A stretch of DNA of 64,000 nucleotides from contig OX422192.1 of assembly GCA_949130485.1 (NCBI GenBank), forward strand, positions 6,797,085 through 6,861,084, read 5' to 3'. The notes beneath the pieces were generated by a model. The model was not told the DNA's origin, ran no database searches, and worked only from the letters and a program-made list of their open reading frames with translations. This DNA comes from Agelas oroides (taxonomy: Eukaryota > Porifera > Demospongiae > Agelasida > Agelasidae). The position numbers and the translations under genes were made by a program. Shown piece after piece: positions 26,726 through 38,020 of this stretch (its first letter is position 1; the number at the start of each line of letters is the position of its first letter).

Positions 26726-27129
26726 TCAAGAAGAGACATGGTAGAATGTAGTAGAGTCACGTAGATCCATGGTAGAATGGATGAGACACATGGTAGAGAG
26801 TAGTAGAGACATGTAGAGCCATGGTAGAGTGCAGTAGAGTGAAGTAGAGCCAAGTAGAGACATTGTAGAACGTAGTAGAGTCACGTAGAGCCGTGGTACA
26901 ATGGAATAGAGACATGGTAGAGAGTAGTAGAGTCATGTAGACTCAAATGTAGCGATGGTAGAATGGAGTAGAGCCATGGTAGTGTGTTTTAAACCCAAGT
27001 ATAGAACCAAGTAGAGCCATGGTAGAGTATAGTAAATTAAAGTAGAGTTAAGTGGAGCCATGGTAGAGTGAAGTAGAGTGAAGTAGAGTCGAGTAGAGCC
27101 ATGGTAGAGTATAGTAGAGTCACGTAGAG
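26726..27129. repeat. B module missing its first sub-block (404 bp)
   Basis: The sequence goes straight from the marker at about 26,726 into the GGATGAGACACATGG sub-block that is normally second in B, then into the 622-type last sub-block (GTAGACTCAAATG). The missing part equals one 218-bp sub-block, consistent with loss by exchange between two markers. Confidence 0.7.
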
Positions 27130-28142
27130 TCAAGAAGAGACATGGTATAATGTAGTACAGTCACGTAGATCCGTGGTGGAATGGAAGAGAGACATGGTAG
27201 GCAGTAGTAGAGTCATATAGAGCCAAGTGGAGCCGCGGTAGAGTGTAGTAGACCCAAGTACAACAAAGTGGAGCCATATAGTAGAGGGAAGTAGAGTGAA
27301 GTAGAGTCGAGTATAGCCATGGTAGAGTATAGTAGTGTCGAGTAGAGTCAAGAAGAGACATTGTAGAATGTTGTAGAGTCACGTAGATCCGTGGTAGAGT
27401 GGAAGAGTGACATGGTAGAGAGTAGTACAGTCATGTAGAGCCAAGAAAAGCCATGGTAGAGTGTAGCAGAGTAAAGTAGAGTTAAGTAGAGCCATGGTAG
27501 AGTATAGTAGAGTCAAGTAGAGTCAAGAAGAGACATGGTAGAATGTAGTAGAGTCACGTAGATCCATGGTAGAATGGAAGAGTGACATCGCAGACAGTAG
27601 TAGAGTCATGTAGAGCCAAGTAGAGCCACGGTAGAGTGTAGTAGACCCAAGTACAACAAAGTGGAGCCATATAGTAGAGGGAAGTAGAGTGAAGTAGAGT
27701 CGAGTAGAGCCATGGTAGAGTATAGTAGAGTCAAGTAGAGTCAAGAAGAGACATGGTAGAATGTTGTAGAGTCACGTAGATCCGTGGTAGAATGGATGAG
27801 ACACATGGAAGAGAGTAGTAGAGACATGTAGAGCCATGGTAGAGTGCAGTACAGTGAAGTAGAGCCAACTAGAGACATTGTAGAACGTAGTAGAGTCACG
27901 TAGAGCCATGATACAATGGAATAGAGACATGGTAGAGAGTAGTAGAGTAATGTAGAGTCAAGTGTAGCGATGGTAGAATGGAGTAGAGCCATGGTAGTGT
28001 GTTTTAAACCAAAGTAGAACCAACTAGAGCCATGGTAGAGTATAGTAAATTAAAGTAGAGTTAAGTGGAGCCATGGTAGAGTGAAGTAGAGTGAAGTAGA
28101 GTCGAGTAGAGCCATGGTAGAGTATAGTAGAGTGAAGTAGAG

Positions 28143-31100
28143 TCAAGAAGAGACATGGTAGAATGTAGTAGAGTCACGTAGATCCGTGGTGGAATGGAAG
28201 AGAGACATGGTAGACAGTAGTAGAGTCATATAGAGCCAAGTGGAGCCACGGTAGAGTGTAGTACACCCAAGTACAACAAAGTGGGGCCATATAGTAGAGG
28301 GAAGTAGAGTGAAGTAGAGTCGAGTAGATCCATGGTAGAGTATAGTAGAATGAAGTAGAGTCAAGAAGAGACATGGTAGAATGTGGTAGAGTCACGTAGA
28401 TCCGTACTAGAATAGAAGAGAGACATGGTAGAGAGTAGTAGAGTCATGTAGAGCCAAGTAGAGCCATGGTAGGGTGTAGTAGAGTAAAGTAAAGCTGAGT
28501 GGAACCATAGTAGATTGAAGTAGAGCCAAGTAGAGACATGGTAGAATGAAGTAGAGTCATGTAGAGCCATGGTAGAATGCAATAGAAACATGGTAGAGTG
28601 TAGTAGAGTCATCTAGAGTGACGTGTAGCCATGGTAGAATGGAGTAGAGCCATGGTAAAGTGTTGTAGACCCAAGTAGTGCCATGGTAGAGTGTAGTAGA
28701 GTAAAATAGAGTTAAGTTGAGCCATGGTAGAGTGAAGTAGAGTGAAGTAGAGTCGAATAGAGCCATGGTAGAGTATAATAGAATCAAGTAGAGTCAAGAA
28801 GAGACATGGTAGAATGTAGTAGAGTCACGTAGATCCGTGGTAGAATGGAAGAGACACACGGTAGAGAGTAGTAGAGTCATGTAGAGCCAAGTAGAGCGAT
28901 GGTAGAGTGTAGTAGACCCAAGTACAACAAAGTGGTGCCATGGTAGAGTGAAGTAGAGTGAAGTAGAGTCGAGTAGAGCCATGGTAGAGTATAGTAGAGT
29001 CAAGTAGAGTAAAGAAGAAACATGGTAGAATAAAGTAGAGTCACGTACAGCCATGGTAGAATGGAATAGAGACATGGTAGAAAGTAGTAGAGTCATGTAG
29101 AGTCAAGTGTAGCCATAGTAGAATGGAGTAGAACCATGGTAGAGTGTAGTAGACCAAAGTAGAACAAAGTAGAGCCATGGTAGAGTGTAGTAGAGCAAAG
29201 TAGAGCTAAGTGGAGCCATGGTAGAGTGAAGTAGAGTCGAGTAGAGCCATGGTAGAGAATAGTAGAGTCAAGTAGAGTCAAGAAGAGACATGGTAGATTG
29301 TAGTAGACTCACGTAGCTCTGTGGTAGAATGGAAGAGTGACATGGTAGAGAGTAGTAGAGTCATGTAGAGCTAAGAAGAGCCATGGTAGAGTGTAGTAGA
29401 GTAAAGTAGAGTTAAGTAGAGCCATGGTAGAGTATAGTAGAGTCAAGTAGAGTCAAGAAGAGACATGGTAGAATGTAGTAGAGTCACGTAGATCCGTGGT
29501 GGAATGGAAGAGAGACATGGTAGACAGTAGTAGAGTCATATAGAGCCAAGTGGAGCCACGGTAGAGTGTAGTAGACCCAAGTACAACAAAGTGGGGCCAT
29601 ATAGTAGAAGGAAGTAGAGTGAAGTAGAGTCGAGTAGAGCCATGGTAGAGTATAGTAGAGTGAAGTAGAGTCAAGAAGAGACATGGTAGTATGTGGTAGA
29701 GTCACATAGATCCGTACTAGAATGGAAGAGAGACATGGTAGAGAGTAGTAGAGTCATGTAGAGCCAAGTAGAGCCATGGTGGAGTGTAGTAGAGTAAAGT
29801 AAAGCTGAGTGGAACCATGGTAGAGTGAAGTAGAGCCAAGTAGAGACATGGTAGAATGAAGTACAGTCATGTAGAGCCATGGTAGAATGCAATAGAAACA
29901 TGGTAGAGTGTAGTAGAGTCATCTAGAGTCACGTGTAGCCATGGTAGAATGGAGTAGAGCCATGGTAAATCGTTGTAGACCCAAGTAGAGCCATGGTAGA
30001 GTGTAGTAGAGTAAAATAGAGTTAAGTTGAGCCATGGTAGAGTGAAGTAGAGTGAAGAAGAGTCGAATAGAGCCATGGTACAGTATAATAGAATCAAGTA
30101 GAGTCAAGAAGAGACATGGTAGAATATAGTAGAGTCACGTAGATCCGTGGTAGAATGGAAGAGACACACGGTAGAGAGTAGTAGAGTCATGTAGAGCCAA
30201 GTAGAGCCATGGTAGAGTGTAGTAGACCCAAGTACAACAAAGTGGTGCCATGGTAGAGTGAAGTAGAGTGAAGTAGAGTCGAGTAGAGCCATGGTAGAGT
30301 ATAGTAGAGTCAAGTAGAGTAAAGAAGAGACATGGTAGAATAAAGTAGAGTCACGTACAGCCATGGTAGAATGGAATACAGACATGGTAGAAAGTAGTAG
30401 AGTCATGTATAGTCAAGTGTAGCTATGGTAGAATGGAGTAGAACCATGGTAGAGTGTAGTAGACTAAAGTAGAACAAAGTAGAGCCATGGTAGAGTGTAG
30501 TAGAGTAAAGTAGAGCTAAGTGGAGCCATGGTAGAGTGAAGTAGAGTCGAGTATAGCCATGGTAGAGAATAGTAGAGTCAAGTAGAGTCAAGAAGAGACA
30601 TGGTAGATTGTAGTAGACTCACGTAGCTCTGTGGTAGAATGGAAGAGTGACATGGTAGAGAGTAGTAGAGTCATGTAGAGCTAAGAAGAGCCATGGTAGA
30701 GTGTAGTAGAGTAAAGTAGAGTTAAGTAGAGCCATGGTAGAGTATAGTAGAGTCAAGTAGAGTCAAGAAGAGACATGGTAGAATGTAGTAGAGTCACGTA
30801 GATCCGTGGTGGAATGGAAGAGAGACATGGTAGACAGTAGTAGAGTCATATAGAGCCAAGTGGAGCCACGGTAGAGTGTAGTAGACCCAAGTACAACAAA
30901 GTGGGGCCATATAGTAGAAGGAAGTAGAGTGAAGTAGAGTCGAGTAGAGCCATGGTAGAGTATAGTAGAGTGAAGTAGAGTCAAGAAGAGACATGGTAGT
31001 ATGGGGTAGAATCACGTAGATCCGTACTAGAATGGAAGAGAGACATGGTAGAGAGTAGTAGAGTCATGTAGAGCCAAGTAGAGCCATGGTGGAGTGTAGT

Positions 31101-32072
31101 AGAGTAAAGTAAAGCTGAGTGGAACCATGGTAGAGTGAAGTAGAGCCAAGTAGAGACATCGTAGAATGAAGTACAGTCATGTAGAGGCATGGTAGAATGC
31201 AATAGAAACATGGTAGAGTATAGTAGAGTTATCTAGAGTCACGTGTAGCCATGGTAGAATGGAGTAGAGCCATGGTAAATTGTTGTAGACCCAAGTAGAG
31301 CCATGGTAGAGTGCAGTAGAGTAAAATAGAGTTAAGTTGAGCCATGGTAGAGTGAAGTAGAGTGAAGTAGAGTCGAATAGAGCCATGGTAGAGTATAATA
31401 AAATCAAGTAGAGTCAAGAAGAGACATGGTAGAATGTAGTAGAGTCACGTAGATCCGTGGTAGAATGGAAGAGACACACGGTAGAGAGTAGTAGAGTCAT
31501 GTAGAGCCAAGTAGAGCCATGGTAGAGTGTAGTAGACCCAAGTACAACAAAGTGGAGCCATGATAGAGTGAAGTAGAGTGAAGTAGAGTCGAGTAGAGCC
31601 ATGGTAGAGTATAGTAGAGTCAAGTAGAGTAAAGAAGAGACATGGTAGAATAAAGTAGAGTCACGTACAGCCATGGTAGAATGGAATAGAGACATGGTAG
31701 AAAGTAGTAGAGTCATGTAGAGTCATGTGTAGCCATGGTAGAATGGAGTAGAACCATGGTAGAGTGTAGTAGACCAACGTAGAACAAAGTAGAGCCATGG
31801 TAGAGTGTAGTAGAGTAAAGTAGAGCTAAGTGGAGCCATGGTAGAGTGAAGTAGAGTCGAGTAGAGCCATGGTAGAGAATAGTAGAGTCAAGTAGAGTCA
31901 AGAAGAGACATGGTAGATTGTAGTAGACTCACGTAGATCTGTGGTAGAATGGAAGAGTGACATGGTAGAGAGTAGTAGAGTCATGTAGAGCCAAGAAGAG
32001 CCATGGTAGAGTGTAGTAGAGTAAAGTAGAGTTAAGTAGAGCCATGGTAGAGTATAGTAGAGTCAAGTAGAG
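28143..32072. repeat. Higher-order array of a 1,310-bp module, three copies
   Basis: Modules start at 28,143, 29,453 and 30,763 and the array ends at 32,072, with an exact spacing of 1,310 bp. Each is made of sub-blocks of 218, 248, 185, 299, 185 and 175 bp. The first sub-block is A/B-type (GTGGGGCC variant). The rest matches the right part of the 1,929-bp module (compare 2,035-3,127), so the 1,310-bp module looks like a fusion of the two families. Copies 2 and 3 share CATAGTAGAAGG (29,590 and 30,900), which copy 1 lacks. CACGTG occurs at 29,930 and 31,240; copy 1 has GACGTG there. Confidence 0.87.
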
Positions 32073-33401
32073 TCAAGAAGAGACATGGTAGAATGTAGTA
32101 GAGTCACGTAGATCCGTGGTGGAATGGAAGAGAGACATGGTAGACAGTAGTAGAGTCATATAGAGCCAAGTGGAGCCACGGTAGAGTGTAGTAGACCCAA
32201 GTACAACAAAGTGGGGCCATATAGTAGAGGGATGTAGAGTGAAGTAGAGTCGAGTAGAGCCATGGTAGAGTATAGTAGAGTCAAGTAGAGTCAAGAAGAG
32301 ACATTGTAGAATGTTGTAGAGTCACGTAGATCCGTGGTAGAATGGAAGAGTGACATGGTAGAGAGTAGTACAGTCATGTAGAGCCAAGAAGAACCATGGT
32401 AGAGTGTAGCAGAGTAAAGTAGAGTTAAGTAGAGCCATGGTAGAGTATATTAGAGTCAAGCAGAGTCAAGAAGAGACATGGTAGAATGTATTAGAGTCAC
32501 GTAGATCCATGGTAGAATGGAAGAGTGACATGGTAGACAGTAGTAGAGTCATGTAGAGCCAAGTAGAGCCACGGTAGAGTGTAGTAGACCCAAGTACAAC
32601 AAAGTGGAGCCATATAGTAGAGGGACGTAGAGTGAAGTAGAGTCAAGTAGAGCCTTGGTAGAGTATAGTAGAGTCAAGTAGAGTCAAGAAGAGACATGGT
32701 AGAATGTAGTAGAGTCACGTAGATCCGTGGTAGAATGGATGAGACACATGGTAGAGAGTAGTAGAGACATGTAGAGCCATGGTAGAGTGCAGTAGAGTGA
32801 AGTAGAGCCAAGTAGAGACATTGTAGAACGTAGTAGAGTCACGTAGAGCCATGGTACAATGGAATAGAGACATGGTAGAGAGTAGTAGAGTCATGTAGAG
32901 TCAAATGTAGCGATGGTAGAATGGAGTAGAGCCATGGTAGTGTGTTTTGAACCCAAGTATAGAACCAAGTAGAGCCATGGTAGAGTATAGTAAATTAATG
33001 TAGAGTTAAGTGGAGCCATGGTAGAGTGAAGTAGAGTGAAGTAGAGTCGAGTAGAGCCATGGTAGAGTATAGTAGAGACAAGTAAAGTCAAGAAGAGAGA
33101 TGGTAGAATGTAGTAGAGCCATGTAGAGCCATGGTAGAATGGAATAGAGACATGGTAGAGAGTAGTAGAGTCATGTAGAGTCAAGTAGAGCCATGGTAGA
33201 GTGTAGTAGAGTAAAGTAAAGCTGAGTGGAACCATGGTAGAGTGAAGTAGAGCCAAGTAGAGACATGGTAGAATGTAGTAGAGTCACGTAGAGCCATGGT
33301 AGAATGGAATAGTAACATGGTAGAGAGTAGTAGAGTCATGTAGAGTCACGTGTAGCCATGGTAGAATGGAGTAGAGCCATGGTAGAGTGTAGTAGACCCG
33401 A
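32073..33401. repeat. A module followed by 1,929-type sequence
   Basis: An A module runs from 32,073 to about 32,465. The next 218-bp sub-block reaches about 32,684. From there to about 33,397 the sequence follows the 1,929-bp module (compare 1,201-1,910): GGATGAGACACATGG, the GTTTTGAACC version of the anchor at about 32,943, GTAAAGTCAAGAAGAGAGATGG, and GTCACGTGTAGCC at 33,345. It breaks off in the middle of a unit at the left/right domain junction. Confidence 0.75.
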
Positions 33402-34660
33402 GTGAAGTAGAGTCAAGAAGAGACATGGTAGAATGTAGTAGAGTCACGTAGATCCGTGGTAGAATGGAATAGAGACATGGTAGAGAGTAGTAGAGTGATG
33501 TAGATTCAAGTGTAGCCAGGGTAGAGTGTAGTAGAGTAAAGTAGAGTTGAGTGGAGCTTTGGCTGAGTGAAGTAGAGTGAAGTAGAGTCCAGTAGAGCCA
33601 TGGTAGAGTATAGTAGAGTAACGTAGAGTCAACAAGAGACATTGTACAATGTAGTAGAGTCACGTAGAGCCGTAGTAGAATGGAATAGAGACATGGTAGA
33701 GAGCAGTCGAGTCATGTAGAGTCAAGTGTAGCCATGGTAGATTGGAGTAGAGCCATGGTAGATTGTAGTAGACCCAAGTCGAACCAAGTATAGCCATGGT
33801 AGAGTGTAGTAGAGTAAAGTAGAGAAAAGTGGAGCCATGGTAGAGTGAAGTAGAGTCGAGTAGAGCCATGGTAATGTATAGTAGAGTCAAGTAGAATCAA
33901 GAAGAAACATGGTAGAATGTAGTAGAGTCACGTATATCCATGGTAGAATGGAAGAGTGACATGGTAGAGAGTAGTTGAGTCATGTAGAGCCAAGTAGAGC
34001 AATGGTAGAGTGTAGAAGAGTAAAGAAGAGTTAAGTGGAGCCATGGTAGAGTGAAGTAGAGTGAAGTAGAGTCGAGTGGAGCCATGGTAGAGTATAGTAG
34101 AGTCAAGTAGAGTCAAGAAGAGACATGGCAGAATGTAGTAGAGTCACGTAGATCCGTGGTAGAATGGAAGAGAGACATGGCAGAGAGTAGTTGAGTCATG
34201 TAGAGCCAAGTAAAGCCACGGTAGAGTGTAGTAGAGTAAAGTAAAGCTAAGTGGAACCACGGTACAGTGAAGTAGAGTGAAGTAGAGCCAAGTAGAGACA
34301 TGGTAGAATGTAGTAGAGTCACGTAGAGCCATGGTGCAATGGAATAGAGACATGGTAGGGAGTAGTAGAGTCATGTAGAGTCAAGTGTAGCCATGGTAGA
34401 ATGGGGTGGAGCCATGGTAGTGCATTTTAAACTCATGTAGAACCAAGTAGAACCATGGTAGTGTATAGTAGAATAAAGTAGAGTTTAGTGCAGCCATGGT
34501 AGAGTGATGTAGAGTGAAGTAGAGTCGAGTAGATCCATGGTAGAGTATAGTAGAGACAAGTAGAGTCAGGAAGAGAGATGGTAGAATGTTGTAGAGCCAC
34601 GTAGAGCCATGGTAGAATGGAATAGAGACATGGTAGAGAATAGTAGAGTCATGTAGAGTC
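33402..34660. repeat. Right-domain block, first dispersed copy
   Basis: From 33,402 to about 34,322 this matches 57,095-58,015 at a constant offset of 23,693 bp. From about 34,113 to 34,660 it continues to match the second 875-bp copy and its flank (58,681-59,228) at an offset of 24,568 bp. Recognisable variants are GTGATGTAGATTCAAG, GCCAGGGTAGAG, GAGCTTTGGCTGAG (TTGG-T-TGAG downstream), GAGAAAAGTGG and GGAACCACGGTACAGTG. No insertion or deletion is needed in the first part. Confidence 0.82.
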
Positions 34661-37312
34661 AAGTGTAGCCATGGTAGAATGGAGTAGAGGCATGGTAGAG
34701 TGTAGTAGAGTAAAGTAGAGCTAAGTGGAGCCATGGTAGAGTCAAGTAGAGTGAAGTAGAGTCGAGTAGAGCCACGGTAGAGTATAGTAGAGTCAAGTAG
34801 AGTCAAGAAGAGACATGGTACAATGTAGTAGAGTCACGTAGATCCGTGGTAGAATGGAAGAGAGACATGGTAGAGAATAGTAGAGTCATGTATAGCAAAG
34901 CAGAGCCATGGTAGAGTGTAGCAGAGTAAAGTGGAACCATGGTAGAGTGAAGTAGAGTGAAGTAGAGCCAAGTAGAGACATGGTAGACTGTAGTAGAGTC
35001 ACGTAGAGTGATGGTAGAATGGAATAGAGACATGGTACAGAGTAGTAGAGTCATGTAGAGTCAAGTGTAGCAATTGTAGAATGGAGTATAGAGCCAAGGT
35101 AGTGTGTAGTATACCCAAGTAAAACCAAGTAGAGTCATGGTAGAATGTAGTAAAGTAGAGCTAAGTGGAGCAATGGTAGAGTGAAGTAGAGTGAAGTAGA
35201 GTCGAGTAGAGCCATGGTAGAGTATAGTAGAGTCAAGTAGAGTGAAGAAGAGACATCGTAGAATGTAGTACAGTCACATGGTAGAATGGAAGAGAGACAT
35301 GGTAGAGACTAGTAGAGTCATGTAGAGCCAAGTAGAGCCATGGTAGAGTGTAGTACAGTAAAATAGAGTTAAGTGGAGCCAAGGTAGAGTGAAGTAGAGT
35401 GAAGTAGAGTCGATTACAGCCATGGTAGAATATCATAGAGTCAAGTAGAGTCAAGAAGAGATATGGTAGAATGTAGTAGAGTCATATAGAGCCATGGTAG
35501 AATGGAATAGAGACATGGTAGAGAGTAGTAGAGTATACTAGACCCAAGTAGACCCAAGTAGAGCCATGGTAGAGTGTAGTAGAGTAAGGTACAGTTAAGT
35601 GGAGCCATGGTAGAGTGAAGTAGAGTGAAGTAGAGCCAAGTAGAGACATGGTAGAATGTAGTAGAGACACATAGAGCAATGGAAGAATGGAATAGAGACA
35701 TGGTAGAGAGTAGTGGAGTCATGTAGAGTCAAGTGTAGCCATGGTAGAATGGAGGAGAGCCATGGTAAACTGTTGTAGAACTAAGTTGAACCAAGTATAG
35801 CCATGGTAGAGTGTAGTAGAGTAAAGTAGAGTTAAGTGTACCCATGGTAGAGTGAAGTAGATTGAAGTAAGGTCGAGTAGAGCGATGGTAGAGTATAGTA
35901 GAATCAACTAGAGACAAGAAGAGGCATGGTAGAATGTTGTAGAGTCACGTAGAGCCTTGGTAGAATGGAATACAGACATGGTTGAGAGTAGTAGAGTCAT
36001 TTAGGGTCAAGTGTAGCCATGGTAGAATGGAGTAGAGCCATCGTAGAGTCTAGTAGACCCAAGTAGAACCTAGTAGAGCCATGGTAGAGTATAGTAGAGT
36101 CAAGTAGAGTCAAGAAGAGACATGGTAGAATGTAGTAGAGTGACGTAGAGCCATGCTAGAATGGAATAGAGACATGGTAGGGAGTAGTAGAGTATAGTAG
36201 ACCAAAGTAGACCCAAGTAGAGCCATAGAGTGTAGTAGACTAAAGTACAGTTAAGTGGAGACATGGTGCACTGAAGTAGAGTGAAGTAGAGCCAAGTAGA
36301 GACGTGGTAGAATGGAGTAGAGACACGTACAGCAATGGTAGAATGGAATAGAGACATGGTAGAGAATGGTAGAGTCATGTAGAGTGAAGTATAGCCATGG
36401 TAGAATGGAGGAGAGCCATGGTAGAGTGTTGAAGACCCATGTTGAACCAAGTAGAGCCATGGTAGAGTGTAGTAGAGTAAAGTAGAGTTAAGTGTAGCCA
36501 TGATAGAGTGAAGTAGATTGAAGTAGAGTCGAGTAGAGCCATGGTAGAGTATAGTAGAGTCAAGTAGAGTCAAGAAGAGACATGGTAGAGTGTAGTGGTG
36601 TCACGTAGATCCGTTGTAGAATGGAAGAAAGTCATGGTAGAGAGTAGTATAGTCATGTAGAGCCAAGTAGAGCCAGGGTAGTATGTAGTAGAGTAAAGTA
36701 GAGGTGAGTGGAGCCATGATAGAGTGAAGTAGAGTGAAGTAAATTCGAGTACAGCCATGGTAGTGTACAGTAGAGTCAAGAAGAGTCAAGTAGAGACTTG
36801 GTGGAATGTAGTAGAGTAAAGTACAGCCACGGCAGAATGGAATAGAGACATGGTAGAGAGAAGTAGAGTCATGTAAAGTCAAGTGCAGCCATGGTAGAAT
36901 GGAGTAGAGTAAAGTAGAGTTAAGTATAGAGCCATGGTAGAGAGAGTTTGAGTGAAATAGAATCGAGTTGAGCCATGGTAGAGTATAGTAGAGTCAAGTA
37001 GAGTCAAGAAGAGACATGGTAGAATGTAGTAGAGTCACGTATATCCGTGGTAGAATGGAAGAGTGACATACAAGGGAGTAGTTGAGTCATGTAGAGCCAA
37101 GTAGAGCAATGGTAGAGTGTAGTAGAGTAAAGTAGAGTTAAGTGTAGCCATGGTAGAGTGAAGAAGAGTGAAGTAGAGTCGAGTAGAGCCATGGTAGAGT
37201 ATAGTAGAGTCAAGTAGAGTCAAGAAGAGACATGGTAGAGTGTAGTAGAATCACGTAGATCCGTGCTGGAATGAAAGAGAGACATGGTAGAGAGTAGTAG
37301 AGTCATGTAGAG

Positions 37313-38020
37313 TCAAGTGCAGCCATGGTAGTATGTAGTAGAGTAAAGTAGAGGTGAGTGGAGCCATGGTAGAGTGAAGTAGAGTGAAGTAAAGTCGAGT
37401 ACAGCCATGGTAGGGTATAGTAGAGTCAAGAAGAGTGAAGTAGAGACTTGGGAGAATGTAGTAGAGTAACGTAGATCCGTGGTAGAATGGAATAGACATA
37501 TGGTAGAGTGTAGTAGAGTCATGTAGGATCAAGTGCAGCCATGGTAGAATGGAGTAGAGCCATCGTAGAGTGTAGTAGGCCCAAGTCGAACCAAGTAGAG
37601 CCATGGTAGAGTATAGTAGAGACATGTAGAGCCAAGTAGAGCCATGGTAGAATGGAGTAGAGGAAAGTAAAGCTACGTGGAACCATGATAGAGAGAAGTA
37701 GAGTGAAGTAGAGTGAAGTAGAGCAAAGTAGAGACATGGTAGACTGTAGTAGAGTCACGTAGAGTGATGGTAGAATGGAATAGAGACATGGTAGAGAGTA
37801 GTAGAGTCATGTAGAGTCAAGCGTAGCCATGGTAGAATGGAGTATAGAGCCATGGTAGAGTGTAATAGACCCAAGTAGAGCCCCATAGTAGAGTGTAGTA
37901 GAGTAAAGTAGAGCTAAGTGGAGCCATGGTAGAGCGTAGTAGAGCCAAGTAGAGCCAAGTTGAGCCATGGTAGAGTATTGTAGAGTCAAGTAGAGTCAAG
38001 AAGACACATGGTAGAATGTA
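37313..38020. repeat. Diverged copy of the 2,943-bp module's core
   Basis: This follows the 45,130-45,840 segment of the recent arrays, at an offset of 7,823 bp in its later part and about 20 bp less at its start. The 20-bp shift matches two extra AGTAGAGTGA-type units near 45,185. Shared features are GGTAGTATGTAG, GAGGTGAGTGG, GACTTGG, CCAAGTCGAACC, GGAAAGTAAAGCTACGTGG and the paired GAGCCAAGTAGAGCCAAGTTGAGCC. It is a likely older relative of the amplified right-hand modules. Confidence 0.7.

Larger units (their letters stand above)
8723..28142. repeat. A/B higher-order array (393-bp and 620-bp modules)
   Basis: Module starts can be followed by the marker preceding the first sub-block: 8,723 B, 9,343 A, 9,736 A', 10,129 B, 10,749 A, 11,142 B, 11,762 A, 12,155 B, 12,775 A, 13,168 B, 13,790 A, 14,183 B, 14,803 A, 15,196 B, 15,816 A, 16,209 A', 16,602 B, 17,222 A, 17,615 B, 18,235 A, 18,628 B, 19,248 A, 19,641 A', 20,034 B, 20,654 A, 21,047 B, 21,667 A, 22,060 B, 22,682 A, 23,075 B, 23,695 B, 24,315 A, 24,708 B, 25,330 A, 25,723 B, 26,333 A, 26,726 shortened B, 27,130 A, 27,523 B. 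A is 218 + 175 bp; B is 218 + 217 + 185 bp. The A+B pair gives the dominant 1,013-bp period. Confidence 0.88.

Noticed and set aside
8723-28142. The A/B module order as an information-carrying code or quasi-periodic design
   Set aside because: The order is nearly plain alternation, with exceptions explained by duplication or loss of whole modules. Nothing requires more than unequal exchange.
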